From: CAVQJU01 sp963755195
GTDB lineage: Bacteria; Acidobacteriota; Vicinamibacteria; Vicinamibacterales; CAVVIG01
NCBI GenBank assembly: GCA_963755195.1
Contig: CAVWIZ010000002.1
Location: 1,116,001 to 1,180,000 of the forward strand
Direction: 5' to 3'
Length of the DNA: 64,000 nucleotides
How positions within the stretch are numbered: the stretch's first letter is position 1; the number at the start of each line of letters is the position of its first letter. The translations under genes and the position numbers were made by a program. This document shows positions 27,628 through 37,300 of this stretch, one piece after another. The notes beneath the pieces were generated by a model. It made no database searches and was not told the DNA's origin. It was given only the letters and a program-made list of their open reading frames with translations.

Positions 27628-29669
27628 GCGAGCCTCAGTGTGGTGATGACGACGTCGATAACCTTGATGCCGATGAACGGGATGACGATGCCGCCGACGC
27701 CGTAAATCCACAGATTCCGGCGCAGCAGCGCTTCGGCGCTCATCGCCCTGTACTTCACTCCGCGTAGCGCCAGCGGCACGAGCGCCACGATGATCACGGC
27801 GTTGAAGATGACCGCCGACAGAATCGCCGACTCCGGTGTCTTGAGTCGCATGATATTCAGCACGGCCAGCACGGGGAACGCCACCGCGAACATCGCCGGG
27901 ATGATGGCGAAGTACTTCGCGACGTCGTTCGCGATGGAGAACGTCGTCAGCGCGCCGCGGGTCATCAGCAGCTGCTTGCCGATCTCGACGATGTCGATCA
28001 GCTTGGTCGGGCTCGAGTCGAGATCGACCATGTTGCCGGCTTCCTTGGCGGCCTGCGTGCCGGTGTTCATCGCCACGCCGACGTCGGCCTGCGCCAGTGC
28101 CGGCGCGTCGTTCGTGCCGTCGCCGGTCATGGCGACGAGCTTGCCGTCGTGCTGCTCTTTCTTGATGAGCGCCATCTTGTCTTCCGGCGTCGCCTGGGCC
28201 AGGAAGTCGTCCACGCCTGCCTCTTCCGCGATCGACGCGGCCGTCAGCGGGTTGTCGCCCGTGATCATGACGGTCTTGATGCCCATCGCGCGGAGGTCGG
28301 CGAATTTCTCGCGGATGCCGCCTTTCACGATGTCCTTCAAGTGAATGACGCCGAGCGCACGCACCCGTTCGGCCACGACCAGCGGCGTGCCGCCAGACCG
28401 GGCGATGCGATCGACGATGGACCGCAGCTCCGGCGAGACACTGCCGCCGTTGCCCGCCACGTACTTCTCGATCGAATCGGCCGCGCCTTTCCGGATCTGC
28501 CGGCCCTTGAGGTCGATCCCGGACATGCGGGTCTGGGCCGTGAACGGCACGAACACGGCGTCCTTGTCCGCCATCTCACGTCCGCGGATGCCGTACTGCT
28601 CCTTTGCCAGCACGACGATCGACCGCCCTTCCGGCGTTTCGTCCGCCAGCGACGACAACTGCGCGGCGTCGGCCAGTTCCTGGGCAGTCACCCCGGGCAG
28701 CGCGACGAACTCAGTCGCCTGGCGATTGCCGAACGTGATTGTGCCGGTTTTGTCCAGCAGCAGCGTGTGCACGTCTCCCGCCGCCTCGACGGCGCGGCCC
28801 GACATGGCAAGGACGTTTCGCTGCACCAACCGGTCCATCCCCGCGATCCCGATGGCCGACAGCAATCCGCCGATCGTCGTCGGAATGAGGCAGACGAGGA
28901 GCGACACGAGCACGAAGACCGACTGCGACGCATTCGAGTAGATCGCAAACGGCTGCAGCGTGACGACGGCCAACAGGAAGATGATCGTCAAACCGGCGAG
29001 CAGGATGTTGAGCGCGATCTCGTTCGGCGTCTTCTGGCGTTCGGCGCCTTCGACGAGCGCGATCATCCGGTCGAGGAACGTGTGGCCGGGGTCCGACGTG
29101 ACGCGGACCTTGATCCAATCCGACAGCACCCGCGTGCCTCCGGTGACGGCCGACCGATCGCCTCCCGACTCGCGAATAACGGGCGCCGACTCTCCGGTGA
29201 TGGCCGACTCGTCCACCGAGGCGACGCCTTCGGTGATTTCGCCGTCGGCGGGAATGAACTCCCCCGCCTTCACCATCACCATGTCGCCTTTGCGCAGCGT
29301 CGCAGCCGGTACCGTTTCGGTGCGCCCGCCGGCGACGATTCGGTTGGCGACGGTCTCCGTCCTCGCCTTGCGCAGCGTGTCGGCCTGCGCCTTACCCCGG
29401 CCTTCCGCCATGGCTTCCGCGAAGTTGGCGAACAACACGGTCAGCCAGAGCCAGAACGTGATCTGGAACTCGAAGCCGAGTCCGGGTCGCCCCGCGACGG
29501 CGTCGAGAACGAACCGCACCGTGGTCAATACACTACCGACCTCGACGACGAACATGACGGGGTTTTTCGCCATCGTGCGCGGGTGCAGCTTCCGGAGCGC
29601 GTCCCACGCGGCACGCTGCACGATTTGCGGATCCCAGATCGACTTCGCTTTCGGATGATGAGATGACAT
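27624..29669 (-). CDS. kdpB: Potassium-transporting P-type ATPase subunit KdpB
   Basis: Intact, 681 residues. It has a P-type ATPase core: ITGESAPVIRESGGDRSAVT (actuator TGES), LVCLIPTTIGGLLSAIGIAG (membrane core), LLLDKTGTITFGNRQAT (phosphorylated Asp at about 306), VMITGDNPLTA and MTGDGTNDAPALAQADVGVA. KdpB hydrolyses ATP and couples it to K+ movement through KdpA. The start at 29669 (MSSHHPKAKSIWD) overlaps the kdpA stop (ATGA). An upstream extension over kdpA is rejected. Confidence 0.97.
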   Translation of the reverse strand: MSSHHPKAKSIWDPQIVQRAAWDALRKLHPRTMAKNPVMFVVEVGSVLTTVRFVLDAVAGRPGLGFEFQITFWLWLTVLFANFAEAMAEGRGKAQADTLRKARTETVANRIVAGGRTETVPAATLRKGDMVMVKAGEFIPADGEITEGVASVDESAITGESAPVIRESGGDRSAVTGGTRVLSDWIKVRVTSDPGHTFLDRMIALVEGAERQKTPNEIALNILLAGLTIIFLLAVVTLQPFAIYSNASQSVFVLVSLLVCLIPTTIGGLLSAIGIAGMDRLVQRNVLAMSGRAVEAAGDVHTLLLDKTGTITFGNRQATEFVALPGVTAQELADAAQLSSLADETPEGRSIVVLAKEQYGIRGREMADKDAVFVPFTAQTRMSGIDLKGRQIRKGAADSIEKYVAGNGGSVSPELRSIVDRIARSGGTPLVVAERVRALGVIHLKDIVKGGIREKFADLRAMGIKTVMITGDNPLTAASIAEEAGVDDFLAQATPEDKMALIKKEQHDGKLVAMTGDGTNDAPALAQADVGVAMNTGTQAAKEAGNMVDLDSSPTKLIDIVEIGKQLLMTRGALTTFSIANDVAKYFAIIPAMFAVAFPVLAVLNIMRLKTPESAILSAVIFNAVIIVALVPLALRGVKYRAMSAEALLRRNLWIYGVGGIVIPFIGIKVIDVVITTLRLA

Positions 29670-31451
29670 CAGAACACCTGCCCATGGGTCATCAAGAAGT
29701 GCTCGACGATTGGCCCCAGACTGAGGGCCGGGAAGAATGTCAACGCGCCGACGATCACAATCACGCTGACCAGAAGCGCCGAGAACAGCGGCGTCGTCAC
29801 CGGAAACGTCCCCGGTGACGGCGGAACGCGTTTCTTTCGGCCCAGGCTGCCGGCAATGGCCAGCGGCGGAATAATCATGAAGAAGCGGCCAAAGAGCGTC
29901 GTCAGCCCGATCGTGGTGTTGTACCACTTCGTGTTCGCGCCCAGACCCCCGAAGGCCGAGCCGTTGTTCGCGGCGCCGGACGAGTACCCGTAGAGAATTT
30001 CCGATAGACCATGCGGACCTGGATTGAAGATGCTCGAGGTGCCGAAGCTCGGCGAAACCGACGAAATCGCGGTGAAACCAAGGATCAGCAGCGGAAAGAT
30101 CAGCACGCTGAGCATGGCCATCTGCACGTCAAATGACTGGATCTTCTTCCCCAGGTATTCGGGCGTGCGGCCGACCATCAGGCCGGCGATGAACACGGCC
30201 AGGATCACGTAGACCAGCATCCCGTACATCCCGGCGCCGACCCCACCGAACACTACCTCGCTCAGTTGCATGTTCGCCAGCGGCACCAGGCCGCCGATCG
30301 GCGTAAACGAATCATGCCAGCCGTTGACGGCGCCGCAGCTGGCGTCGGTCGTGACCGTGGCGAAAAGGGCCGTGTTGGCGATGCCGAACCGGACCTCCTT
30401 GCCTTCCATGTTCCCGCCGGAGGATTTCGCGCTCACCGTCTGATCCGCGCCGGCGGCGGTCAAGAGCGGATTCCCCCGCGCTTCCGCCCAATACGCCGTC
30501 GTCACGCCGGCGAGAAACAGAAACGCCATCGCGGCCCACACGGCCCACCCGTGCTTGGGCGAGCCCGTCATCTCGCCGAGCGTGTAGGTGAGGCCGGCCG
30601 AAATCGCGAAGATGCCGAACATCGCGAGAAAGTTCGACACCGGCGTCGGATTCTCGAACGGATGCGAGCTGTTCGCGTTCATGAAGCCGCCGCCATTGGT
30701 GCCGAATTGCTTGATGATTTCCTGCGAGGCCACTGGACCCTGGGCGATCGACTGCTCGGTCAGAACCTTCGACTGCGGTTTGCCGGCGGCATCGGTCGAA
30801 GTGACGGTTTGCGGGTCGACGACCGCGGCGGTGTCGTATGGACGCAGATTCTGGACGACGCCCTGGCTCACCAGCACGAGCGCCCCGACGATGCAGATGG
30901 GCAGCAGCACCCACAACAGGCCGCGGACCAGATCGACCCAGAAGTTGCCGATGCGAGTCCTTTTCCTTCTGGGCGACGCCCCGGATGAACGCAATGGCGA
31001 CCGCAATGCCTGCCGCCGCCGACACGAAGTTGTGATACGCGAGTCCGGCCATCTGCGTGAAGTAGCTCATCGTGGACTCGCCGCTGTACGCCTGCCAGTT
31101 CGTGTTCGTCGTGAACGACGCGGCGGTGTTGAACGCGAGGTCCGGAGCCACGGCACCGAAGCCCTGCGGATTCCAGGGCAGCCACTGCTGGACGCGTTGC
31201 ATCAGGTACAGCACCAGCATCGAGACGACGCTGAACAACAGCACCGCGACGGCATATTCCGTCCAGCGCATTTCGTGCGTCTCGTTGACGCCGGTGGATC
31301 GATACACCAGCCGCTCGACGGGCCGGAGCACCGGGTCGAGCCACGTCGGCTCGCGCTTGAAGACACGCGTGATATAACGCCCGAGCAGCGGAGTGACCGC
31401 CAGAATGGCGAGCAGGAACAGGCCGATTTGAAGCCAGCCGTTGAGAGTCAT
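29669..31451 (-). CDS. kdpA: Potassium-transporting ATPase subunit KdpA (one frameshift)
   Basis: K+-binding channel-like subunit, about 593 residues. Selectivity-filter-type segments are present: NTAASFTTNTNWQAYSGE, QFGTNGGGFMNANSSHPFEN, and GGLVPLANMQLSEVVFGGVG with GMYGMLVYVILAVFIAGLMV. One extra base near 30959 separates AFIRGVAQKEK from TRIGNFWVDLVRGLLW. Deleting it restores a continuous protein, so I regard the gene as functional. ATG 31451 starts one base after the kdpF stop. Confidence 0.95.
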
Positions 31452-31452
31452 G

Positions 31453-31542
31453 TCAGAACTTCTCCGGTTTCAGCAGCGCAACGGTCAAGTACACGAGCAG
31501 GCCTACCGAGACGAGCAGACTGATGGCGTAGTCAAGAATCAC
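31453..31542 (-). CDS. kdpF: KdpF small membrane subunit
   Basis: A 29-residue, single-helix peptide from GTG 31542: ILDYAISLLVSVGLLVYLTV, then ALLKPEKF. The PEKF ending is the KdpF hallmark. It is preceded by GAGGTGACAG as ribosome-binding site and lies immediately before kdpA. Confidence 0.9.
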   Translation of the reverse strand: MILDYAISLLVSVGLLVYLTVALLKPEKF

Positions 31543-31550
31543 CTGTCACC

Positions 31551-31637
31551 TCATTTGAGCCTGTCGCAGCCGGCCACGTAGCCGATGCTGACGACGAAGA
31601 ATGCGATGGTCAGAAGAACGAACACGGCATCGAGCAT
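31551..31637 (-). CDS. KdpF-like micro-membrane protein at the head of the kdp operon
   Basis: A 28-residue, one-helix peptide from ATG 31637: LDAVFVLLTIAFFVVSIGYV, then AGCDRLK. A good ribosome-binding site (AGAGAGGT) precedes it, and its stop is followed by the kdpF ribosome-binding site. Similar CDRL/CERL-ending micro-ORFs are found ahead of kdpF in other genomes. It is likely an accessory or leader peptide of the Kdp pump; the function is unproven. Confidence 0.7.
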   Translation of the reverse strand: MLDAVFVLLTIAFFVVSIGYVAGCDRLK

Positions 31638-31764
31638 GGGCTTGACCTCTCTGGTTTCGCTTTACCATCCCAAAGTACAGACTGCGGCCTAATAATGGCT
31701 GCAAAGGCGGCTAAAAAGTCGCTAAGCTCTGAACGCTTGGCCCCGGCACTGCAACAAACGCACC

Positions 31765-32439
31765 GTGAGAAGAATCTGGATCGCGCTCGTCGTCGTTTTC
31801 ATCGCCGTTCCGCTGTTGTTCGTCGTCTACGAAGGCGTACAAACGCTGCGGACACTGACACTTGTCGAGAGCGAGCGGGATCGGTGGCAGCGGCCCGCGG
31901 AGATCCTGCGCGCCTTGGCCATCGGCGAGGGCGCCACAGTGGTGGATTTCGGGTCGGGTGCGGGATATTTCGCGCTCAAGCTCTCGCCGATGGTCGGCCC
32001 GCGAGGAACGGTCCTCGCCGAAGACATTCGCCGCGAGTCACTCGCGTTTCTTTGGATTCGGAGGTTTCTGAGAGACGCGCGCAACGTGCGGGTGATCCTC
32101 GGAGAGCCGGATAATCCTCACTTGCCGGTCGGCACGGTTGACGCCGTGCTCATCGCCAACACCTATCACGAGCTGTCGCGATCTCGGCCGATCCTCGATG
32201 CGGTGTTCGAGGCCATGAAACCAGGCGGCCGACTGGTGATTGTCGATCGCAGTGACCGCAGCAAAGCCGGTCGGTCGCCGGCCGGCGAAACCGAGCATCA
32301 CGACATCTCCGCGGAGGTCGTTGAACGCGAGATCCGTCAGAGGGGATTCGAGACCATCAGCGGCGAGGAGCGGTTCATCGATCGGCCTGAAGACGATGAC
32401 ATCTGGTGGCTGCTGGTCGCCCGAAAGCCCGCACAGTGA
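31765..32439 (+). CDS. Membrane-anchored class I SAM-dependent methyltransferase
   Basis: Protein of 224 residues from GTG 31765. An N-terminal helix (IWIALVVVFIAVPLLFVVY) anchors it. The methyltransferase core follows: TVVDFGSGAGYFALKLSPMV (motif I), GTVLAEDIRRESL, VDAVLIANTYHELSRSRPIL (motif IV region) and MKPGGRLVIVDRSD. The C-terminus has a His/Asp loop ETEHHDISAEVVEREI. The substrate is unknown. It is divergent from kdp with 127 bp between. Its stop overlaps the next gene's start (TGATG at 32437). Confidence 0.8.
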   Translation: MRRIWIALVVVFIAVPLLFVVYEGVQTLRTLTLVESERDRWQRPAEILRALAIGEGATVVDFGSGAGYFALKLSPMVGPRGTVLAEDIRRESLAFLWIRRFLRDARNVRVILGEPDNPHLPVGTVDAVLIANTYHELSRSRPILDAVFEAMKPGGRLVIVDRSDRSKAGRSPAGETEHHDISAEVVEREIRQRGFETISGEERFIDRPEDDDIWWLLVARKPAQ

Positions 32440-33363
32440 TGCGCGAAGGCGGGATGTGCTACTTTTCATGCGTGACGGAGCCACCGCTGCCGGTCCGCAT
32501 GTCGGTGCTGACAGTCATCTGTCTCTCAATGGGTCTGGCAGCCGGCTGCGGCGACGTCAATGCCGCGCTGGAGAAGGTGTCACAGGCGCGCCACCTCTCG
32601 GCGGACCTTCTGGTTGAATTCACGAGGGCCGCTGATGCCGCGAATCGCGCGGTGATGGCCGACACCGACGACGCGTCTGTCGCGTTTGCGCGAGAAGCCG
32701 AACTGGCGTCGCAGGTGGTCCAGACCGACGCCGACGCGCTGCGCCCGATTCTCCAGAGCCTCGGCTACTCCAACGAAGACCGCCTGCTCACCGAGTTCAC
32801 CAGCCGGTTTGCCGAGTATCGCGCGCTCGATCGACGCATCCTCGATTTGGCTGTCGAGAACACCAACCTCAAGGCCCAGCGGCTGTCGTACCGGTTCAGC
32901 GCAAGATGCCGCCGACGCGTTTCGGGATGCGCTGACAGCCCTCAAATCGTCGGTGTCCGAGAAGGATGCGTGGCACGCGGAGGCGCTCATTGCGACGGCG
33001 ATGACGACCGTTCGCGAAATTCAGGTCCTGCAGGCGCCGCACATTGCCGACGCGGACGCGGCCGTCATGACGCGCATGGAAAAGGAGATGGCGACCTCCG
33101 AGACGGCCGCGCGAGATGCACTCGGGAAGCTCCGGCCCCTGGTTGCGCCCGCATCCCAGCCGAAACTCGCCACCGCCGCTGCCGCCCTTGATCGGTTCAT
33201 GGATCTCAACGCACAGATCATCGCCCTGTCACGCCGCAACACCAACGTGCGTTCGCTGGCGCTGTCGCTCGATCAGAAGCGGGCGATTGTGGTGAAGTGC
33301 GAGGAAGCCCTGCGCGCCCTTCGCAGTGCGCTGGCCGGGCGCGAGCACACCGGCCGGCGCTAG
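32439..33363 (+). CDS. Helical lipoprotein, unknown function (one frameshift)
   Basis: A lipoprotein signal (RMSVLTVICLSMGLAAGCGD, lipobox LAAGC) is followed by about 265 residues of long amphipathic helices. These are LSADLLVEFTRAADAANRAV, EFTSRFAEYRALDRRILDL and, in the second half, FMDLNAQIIALSRRNTNV, and they recall four-helix-bundle sensor domains. One extra base near 32901 separates LSYRFS from QDAADAFRDAL. ATG 32439 overlaps the methyltransferase stop; GTG 32472 or ATG 32499 would give a shorter n-region. No enzymatic motif is visible. Confidence 0.65.
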
Positions 33364-33450
33364 CATCACCGGCCGCCGTCTGCGGTCCGAAGCCTTTCTT
33401 ATTCGCACAGGGGAGCACGACCGATCCAAGGAACGCGCGATAATCATGTC

Positions 33451-33768
33451 GTGCACTTCGTCTATATCGTTCGCTGCGCCGACGGCACGCTGTATACGGG
33501 CTACGCGCGCGACCCTCGCGCGCGCGAGAAGGTCCATAACAGCGGCCGCGGCGCTCGCTACACGTCAGGCCGCAGGCCGGTCGTGTTGGTCTATTCGAAG
33601 GCGTTCACGTCGCGCGGCGCCGCGCTCAGTCGGGAGCACCAGGTGAAACGGTGGACGCGCCAGAGGAAGGAAGGCCTTATCGCGTCCGCCACCAACGGCG
33701 AACGGCAACGACACCCCACACGGCCTCGACCAGCGCCAAACGGCCACGCCCCTTGCAGGAAGCCGTAG
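33451..33768 (+). CDS. GIY-YIG nuclease-family protein
   Basis: Protein of 105 residues from GTG 33451. The core reads FVYIVRCADGTLYTGYARDP (GIY-YIG strands), HNSGRGARYTSGRRPVVLVY and a helix with the catalytic Glu in SREHQVKRWTRQRK. This is the YhbQ/UPF0213-type minimal domain. The C-terminal 25 residues are basic and low complexity, and may be an artefact of a shifted frame, because the same bases encode the 3' half of the convergent membrane protein. The biological substrate is unknown. Confidence 0.75.
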   Translation: MHFVYIVRCADGTLYTGYARDPRAREKVHNSGRGARYTSGRRPVVLVYSKAFTSRGAALSREHQVKRWTRQRKEGLIASATNGERQRHPTRPRPAPNGHAPCRKP

Positions 33769-33896
33769 GCGGAACCGAGCCAGCACGCCACCGCGAACGC
33801 CAGAATGAACCACCGGCTGCGGTCTTCAAAGGCGTAGCACACGAGCATCGCCGTCACCGCGAACAACCCGAAGAGCGACAGGGCCGTCATCGTCAC
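33677..33896 (-). CDS. Small membrane protein, unknown function (one frameshift)
   Basis: After deleting one base near 33734 the protein is about 72 residues: two or three helices with SLFGLFAVTAMLVCYAFEDR, WFILAFAVACWLGSAYGFLQ, GAWPFG and LVEAVWGVVAVRRWWRTR. The GFLQGAWPFGLVE joint and RRWW ending recur in small Acidobacteria-type membrane proteins. It overlaps the 3' end of the GIY-YIG gene on the opposite strand. Confidence 0.65.
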
Positions 33897-33906
33897 TCGT
33901 CAACGG

Positions 33907-34269
33907 TCACCGCTCGGGCTCCGCCGCCGGCCCGCGCGCGAATGCGCGCACCGCGTCTTCTTTGGTGCCGACGATGTCAAACACCCGGTGCATGCGCACG
34001 AGTTCGAACACGGCCCGCACCTGCTTCGACATCCCATACAGCTTCAGGTCGCCGCCCTTGGCGTTCAGTTTTCGGAGGCATGAAATAAAGGCGCCCAGCC
34101 CTGAACTGTCGACGAAGCGTAGCCGGCTCATGTCGAGCACCAGCTTGGCGTTGGCCTCCAGCAACGGCGCGATATCGCGCTTGAACTCCCCGGCGTTGCT
34201 GGCGTCGAGTTCGTCCACGGGCACCGCCGCCACCGCCACATCGCCGACTTTCTCGAACGCTATTTGCAT
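33907..34269 (-). CDS. STAS-domain anti-anti-sigma factor (RsbV-like)
   Basis: Protein of 120 residues, intact: VAVAAVPVDELDASNAGEFK, LVLDMSRLRFVDSSGLGAFI with the phosphorylatable Ser in the VDSSG loop, and LYGMSKQVRAVFELVRMHRV. In partner switching, the unphosphorylated STAS protein binds an RsbW-type kinase. It starts 47 bp downstream of the large sensor gene, which carries exactly the RsbU-type phosphatase and RsbW-type ATPase needed to toggle it. Confidence 0.88.
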   Translation of the reverse strand: MQIAFEKVGDVAVAAVPVDELDASNAGEFKRDIAPLLEANAKLVLDMSRLRFVDSSGLGAFISCLRKLNAKGGDLKLYGMSKQVRAVFELVRMHRVFDIVGTKEDAVRAFARGPAAEPER

Positions 34270-34316
34270 TGCGATGTCCTTCGCGTCGTTGTCTTTCGCA
34301 TCTTCGTCCCTCAGAT

Positions 34317-37300
34317 CTAGGCGTCCAGAACCTTGATGAGCGTAATACAGTTCCTCCCGCGTTCGTCGCGAGAGCGCCGGACTTCGTCCACGCTCTTGCC
34401 GATGAGATAGATGCCGAACCCTGACTCCCGCGAGCCATCCAGCGCGGGCGGCGAGACGGCGGCCGGGTCGAACGAATCTCCCAGATGATGCAGCCGGATC
34501 GACACACGGCCCGGAAACATGTCGGCTTCGAGCTGAATCCCCTGATCGGCACGACCGTGATACGCATGCTTCATGATGTTGCTGGCCGCCTCGTTCACCG
34601 CCAGCTCGAGCGCTGCCACGTCGTCCTGATCGAGAAGCCCCTCGGGAACCATGCGGCAGAACGCACGGACGAATTCACGGGCGCGGCGTAGCTCATCGAG
34701 GTCGCTGCTCATCTCCAGTTCCGAGTGCGCAAGCGGCCGTTGCGCTTCGCCGACTCTCACGGCCACGCAGGTCAGGTCGTCGCTCAGCCGATCGGATTGG
34801 GCAAACGCCACCGCGGCTGTGCGGATGGCGTCCACGAGCGCTTCCGGCTCGAGCTCGCGGTTGATCCGCACGCACTCCGAGAGGCGGTCGGCGCCGTAGA
34901 GATCTCCGGCGAGGTTGCGCATTTCCGTGATCCCGTCCGAATAGAACAGGAACAGATCTCCCGACTCGAACGCGACGGCAATCTGGTCGAAGATCTCTCC
35001 CTCGCGGATGCCCAGCGGCAGATTGTTCCCGTGCAGTGTCTCGCACGAGCCCGTGCTCGCGCGTACGACCATCATTCCTGTGTGCCCGCAATCGACAAGG
35101 TCGAGGACGCGCCGATTCAAGTCCAATCGGGCATAACTCAGCGTCACGAAACTCTCGAGATCGATCAGTTGTCGAACCATGTCCGCATGGGCCAGCGTCA
35201 CGATTTCCTTGGGCTCCGGAAGCGCGCCATGCTTGGACATGGCCATGAGGTGGCACAGAGCCTCGAGGAAGTTGCTCTTGGTCGCCCCCGCCAACAGTGC
35301 GGCTGGAATGCCCTTGCCCATGACGTCGGCGACGATCACATCCAGAATCTGGTTCTCGTGTTTGAAGAAGTCGTAGAAATCGCCGTCGATCCGCTGGGAA
35401 GGAATGGTCAGCGCGGCCACCTGCAGCCCGGCCACGTCGGTCGGTGGCTGCGTCAGGAGCAGCATCTGCTGAATCCTGAAACCCACCTGGCCCTCACGCT
35501 CGTGAGCGGCTTCGAGGTCGGCGGTTCGCGCGCGGACGCGCTGCTCGAGCTCGGCATTCAGCTGGCGGATCTCCTCCTCCGTTCGCTGTTGCTCGGCTCG
35601 CGCGCGAAGCGTCGTGACGCCGTAACCCAGGTCGCCGGCCAACTCGGTCAACAGCGTCACTTCTTCGTCGCGGAATGCTTCCGGCTCCGCCGCGTAGATG
35701 CTCAGCGCTCCGAAGGGTTCGGCATCGACAACAAGCGGAATCGCAATCATCGAGCCGTACCCGCGTGTCAGCGCCGCGGCGCGCCACGGGGCAAACGTCG
35801 GATCGGTGGCCGTGTTCTTCACGATCTGCGTCTGCCCCGCCCGCACGCACGTACCCGTCGGTCCCCGCCCGCGGTCGGTGTCGGCCCAGGTCACGTCAGC
35901 AGCCTGCAGGTAGCCCTCGTCGACCCCGGCCTGCGCCACCGCCGTCACGGCCTTCCCCTCGTCGTGTTCAGCACGGCCCACCCAGCAGAACCGGTAGCCC
36001 GCCTCGTCGACGATGATGCGGCACACCTGATCGAGCCAGGCGGATTCCTCCGTGGCGCGGATCAGGGCCTCGTTGCAACGGCTCAACGCGCGGTGCGCGC
36101 GATTGATCCTGAGCAGCTCTTCCCGCGCAAGTTTGCGTTCGGTGATGTCCTGAACGGTGCCGAGGCCTTCCAGCGCGCGCCCGTCCTTGTCGAACTCGAC
36201 CTCTGCCCGCTCTCGAACCCACTTCTCCGCACCGCCGACGACAATGCGGTGCTCGATGTTATACGGGGCTCCATGCATGGCCGCGGTCCAGGCCTTGTCC
36301 ACGCCTTCCCTGTCCGCGGGATGAATCGAGCCGACAAAAGACTCGTACGTGAGGGGCGTGCCTTTGGGTACGCCAAAGATGCGGAACGCCTCGTCCGACC
36401 AGGTGAGTGCGTTCTGCTCGACATCCAGGTGCCAGCTTCCGATGTGCGCGATCTCCTGCGCCCGGTTCAGGTTGGCCTCACTCTGTCGCAACGCTTCTTC
36501 AGCCCGTTTGCGCTCGGTGATGTCGTGGATGTACCCGGTGAACTGCGCAGGACCTGCCGAGGCGATGCGCGCGATCGCGAGCTCGACGGGAAATTCCTCG
36601 CCGCTCGCTCGAATCGCCGTCAGTTCGACGCGGCGACCGATCACCTGGGTTGCGCCCGTGGCCAGGTATCTGGCGAACCCCTGCCGGTGGCGATCGCGCA
36701 GCGAAGGCGGGATGATGACATCCGCGATCTCACGGCCAAGGACATCCTCCCGACGATGGCCGAACATCTGCTCGGCGGCTGGGTTGAACTCCGTGATGTC
36801 GCCTCGCGCGTCAATGGCGACGACGGCATCGAGCGAAGCCTGTACCGTGGCCGCGTGGCGCGCCTGGCTGCTTCGGACCTCGGCCTCAGCCTGCTTGTGC
36901 TCGGTGACATCATGGACGGTGCCGCGTACGAGCACGACCCGGCCACCGGCGTCCCGCTCCGCTTCGCCCCGGCTCGTGACAAAGCGGTGGCTCCCATCGG
37001 CGCGGACCATCTCCAGCTCGAGCTCGAACGGCGTCCCCGTCTGGACGGCCCGTTCCACGGCGGCAGTCAGCCGCGCGAAGCTTTCGGACGTGTAGAAACG
37101 GGAGTGCTCCTTGAAGCCGGGAGGCAACATCTGCGGATCGCGGCCGGCAACGCGATACAGCCCTTCCGACCAGGTGACGGTGTCGGTCGTGGCATCCCAC
37201 CACCAGCTGCCCACCCGTGCCAGACGCTGCGCCTCTCTCAGCTCCTCTGCGCTTCGATGCCGCGACGCTTCCGCGTCTCGGCGTTCCGCGTCGCTGCGGT

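Noticed and set aside
28149..29666. A 505-codon open frame on the plus strand
   Set aside because: Antisense to kdpB, with composition typical of shadow frames.
29669..31451. KdpA as a pseudogene or as two subunits
   Set aside because: A single extra base explains the break, all conserved segments are present, and the rest of the operon is intact and translationally coupled.
31638..31764. A riboswitch (for example c-di-AMP type) upstream of kdp
   Set aside because: Only 127 bp is shared with a divergent gene, and I saw no conserved riboswitch core or terminator there.
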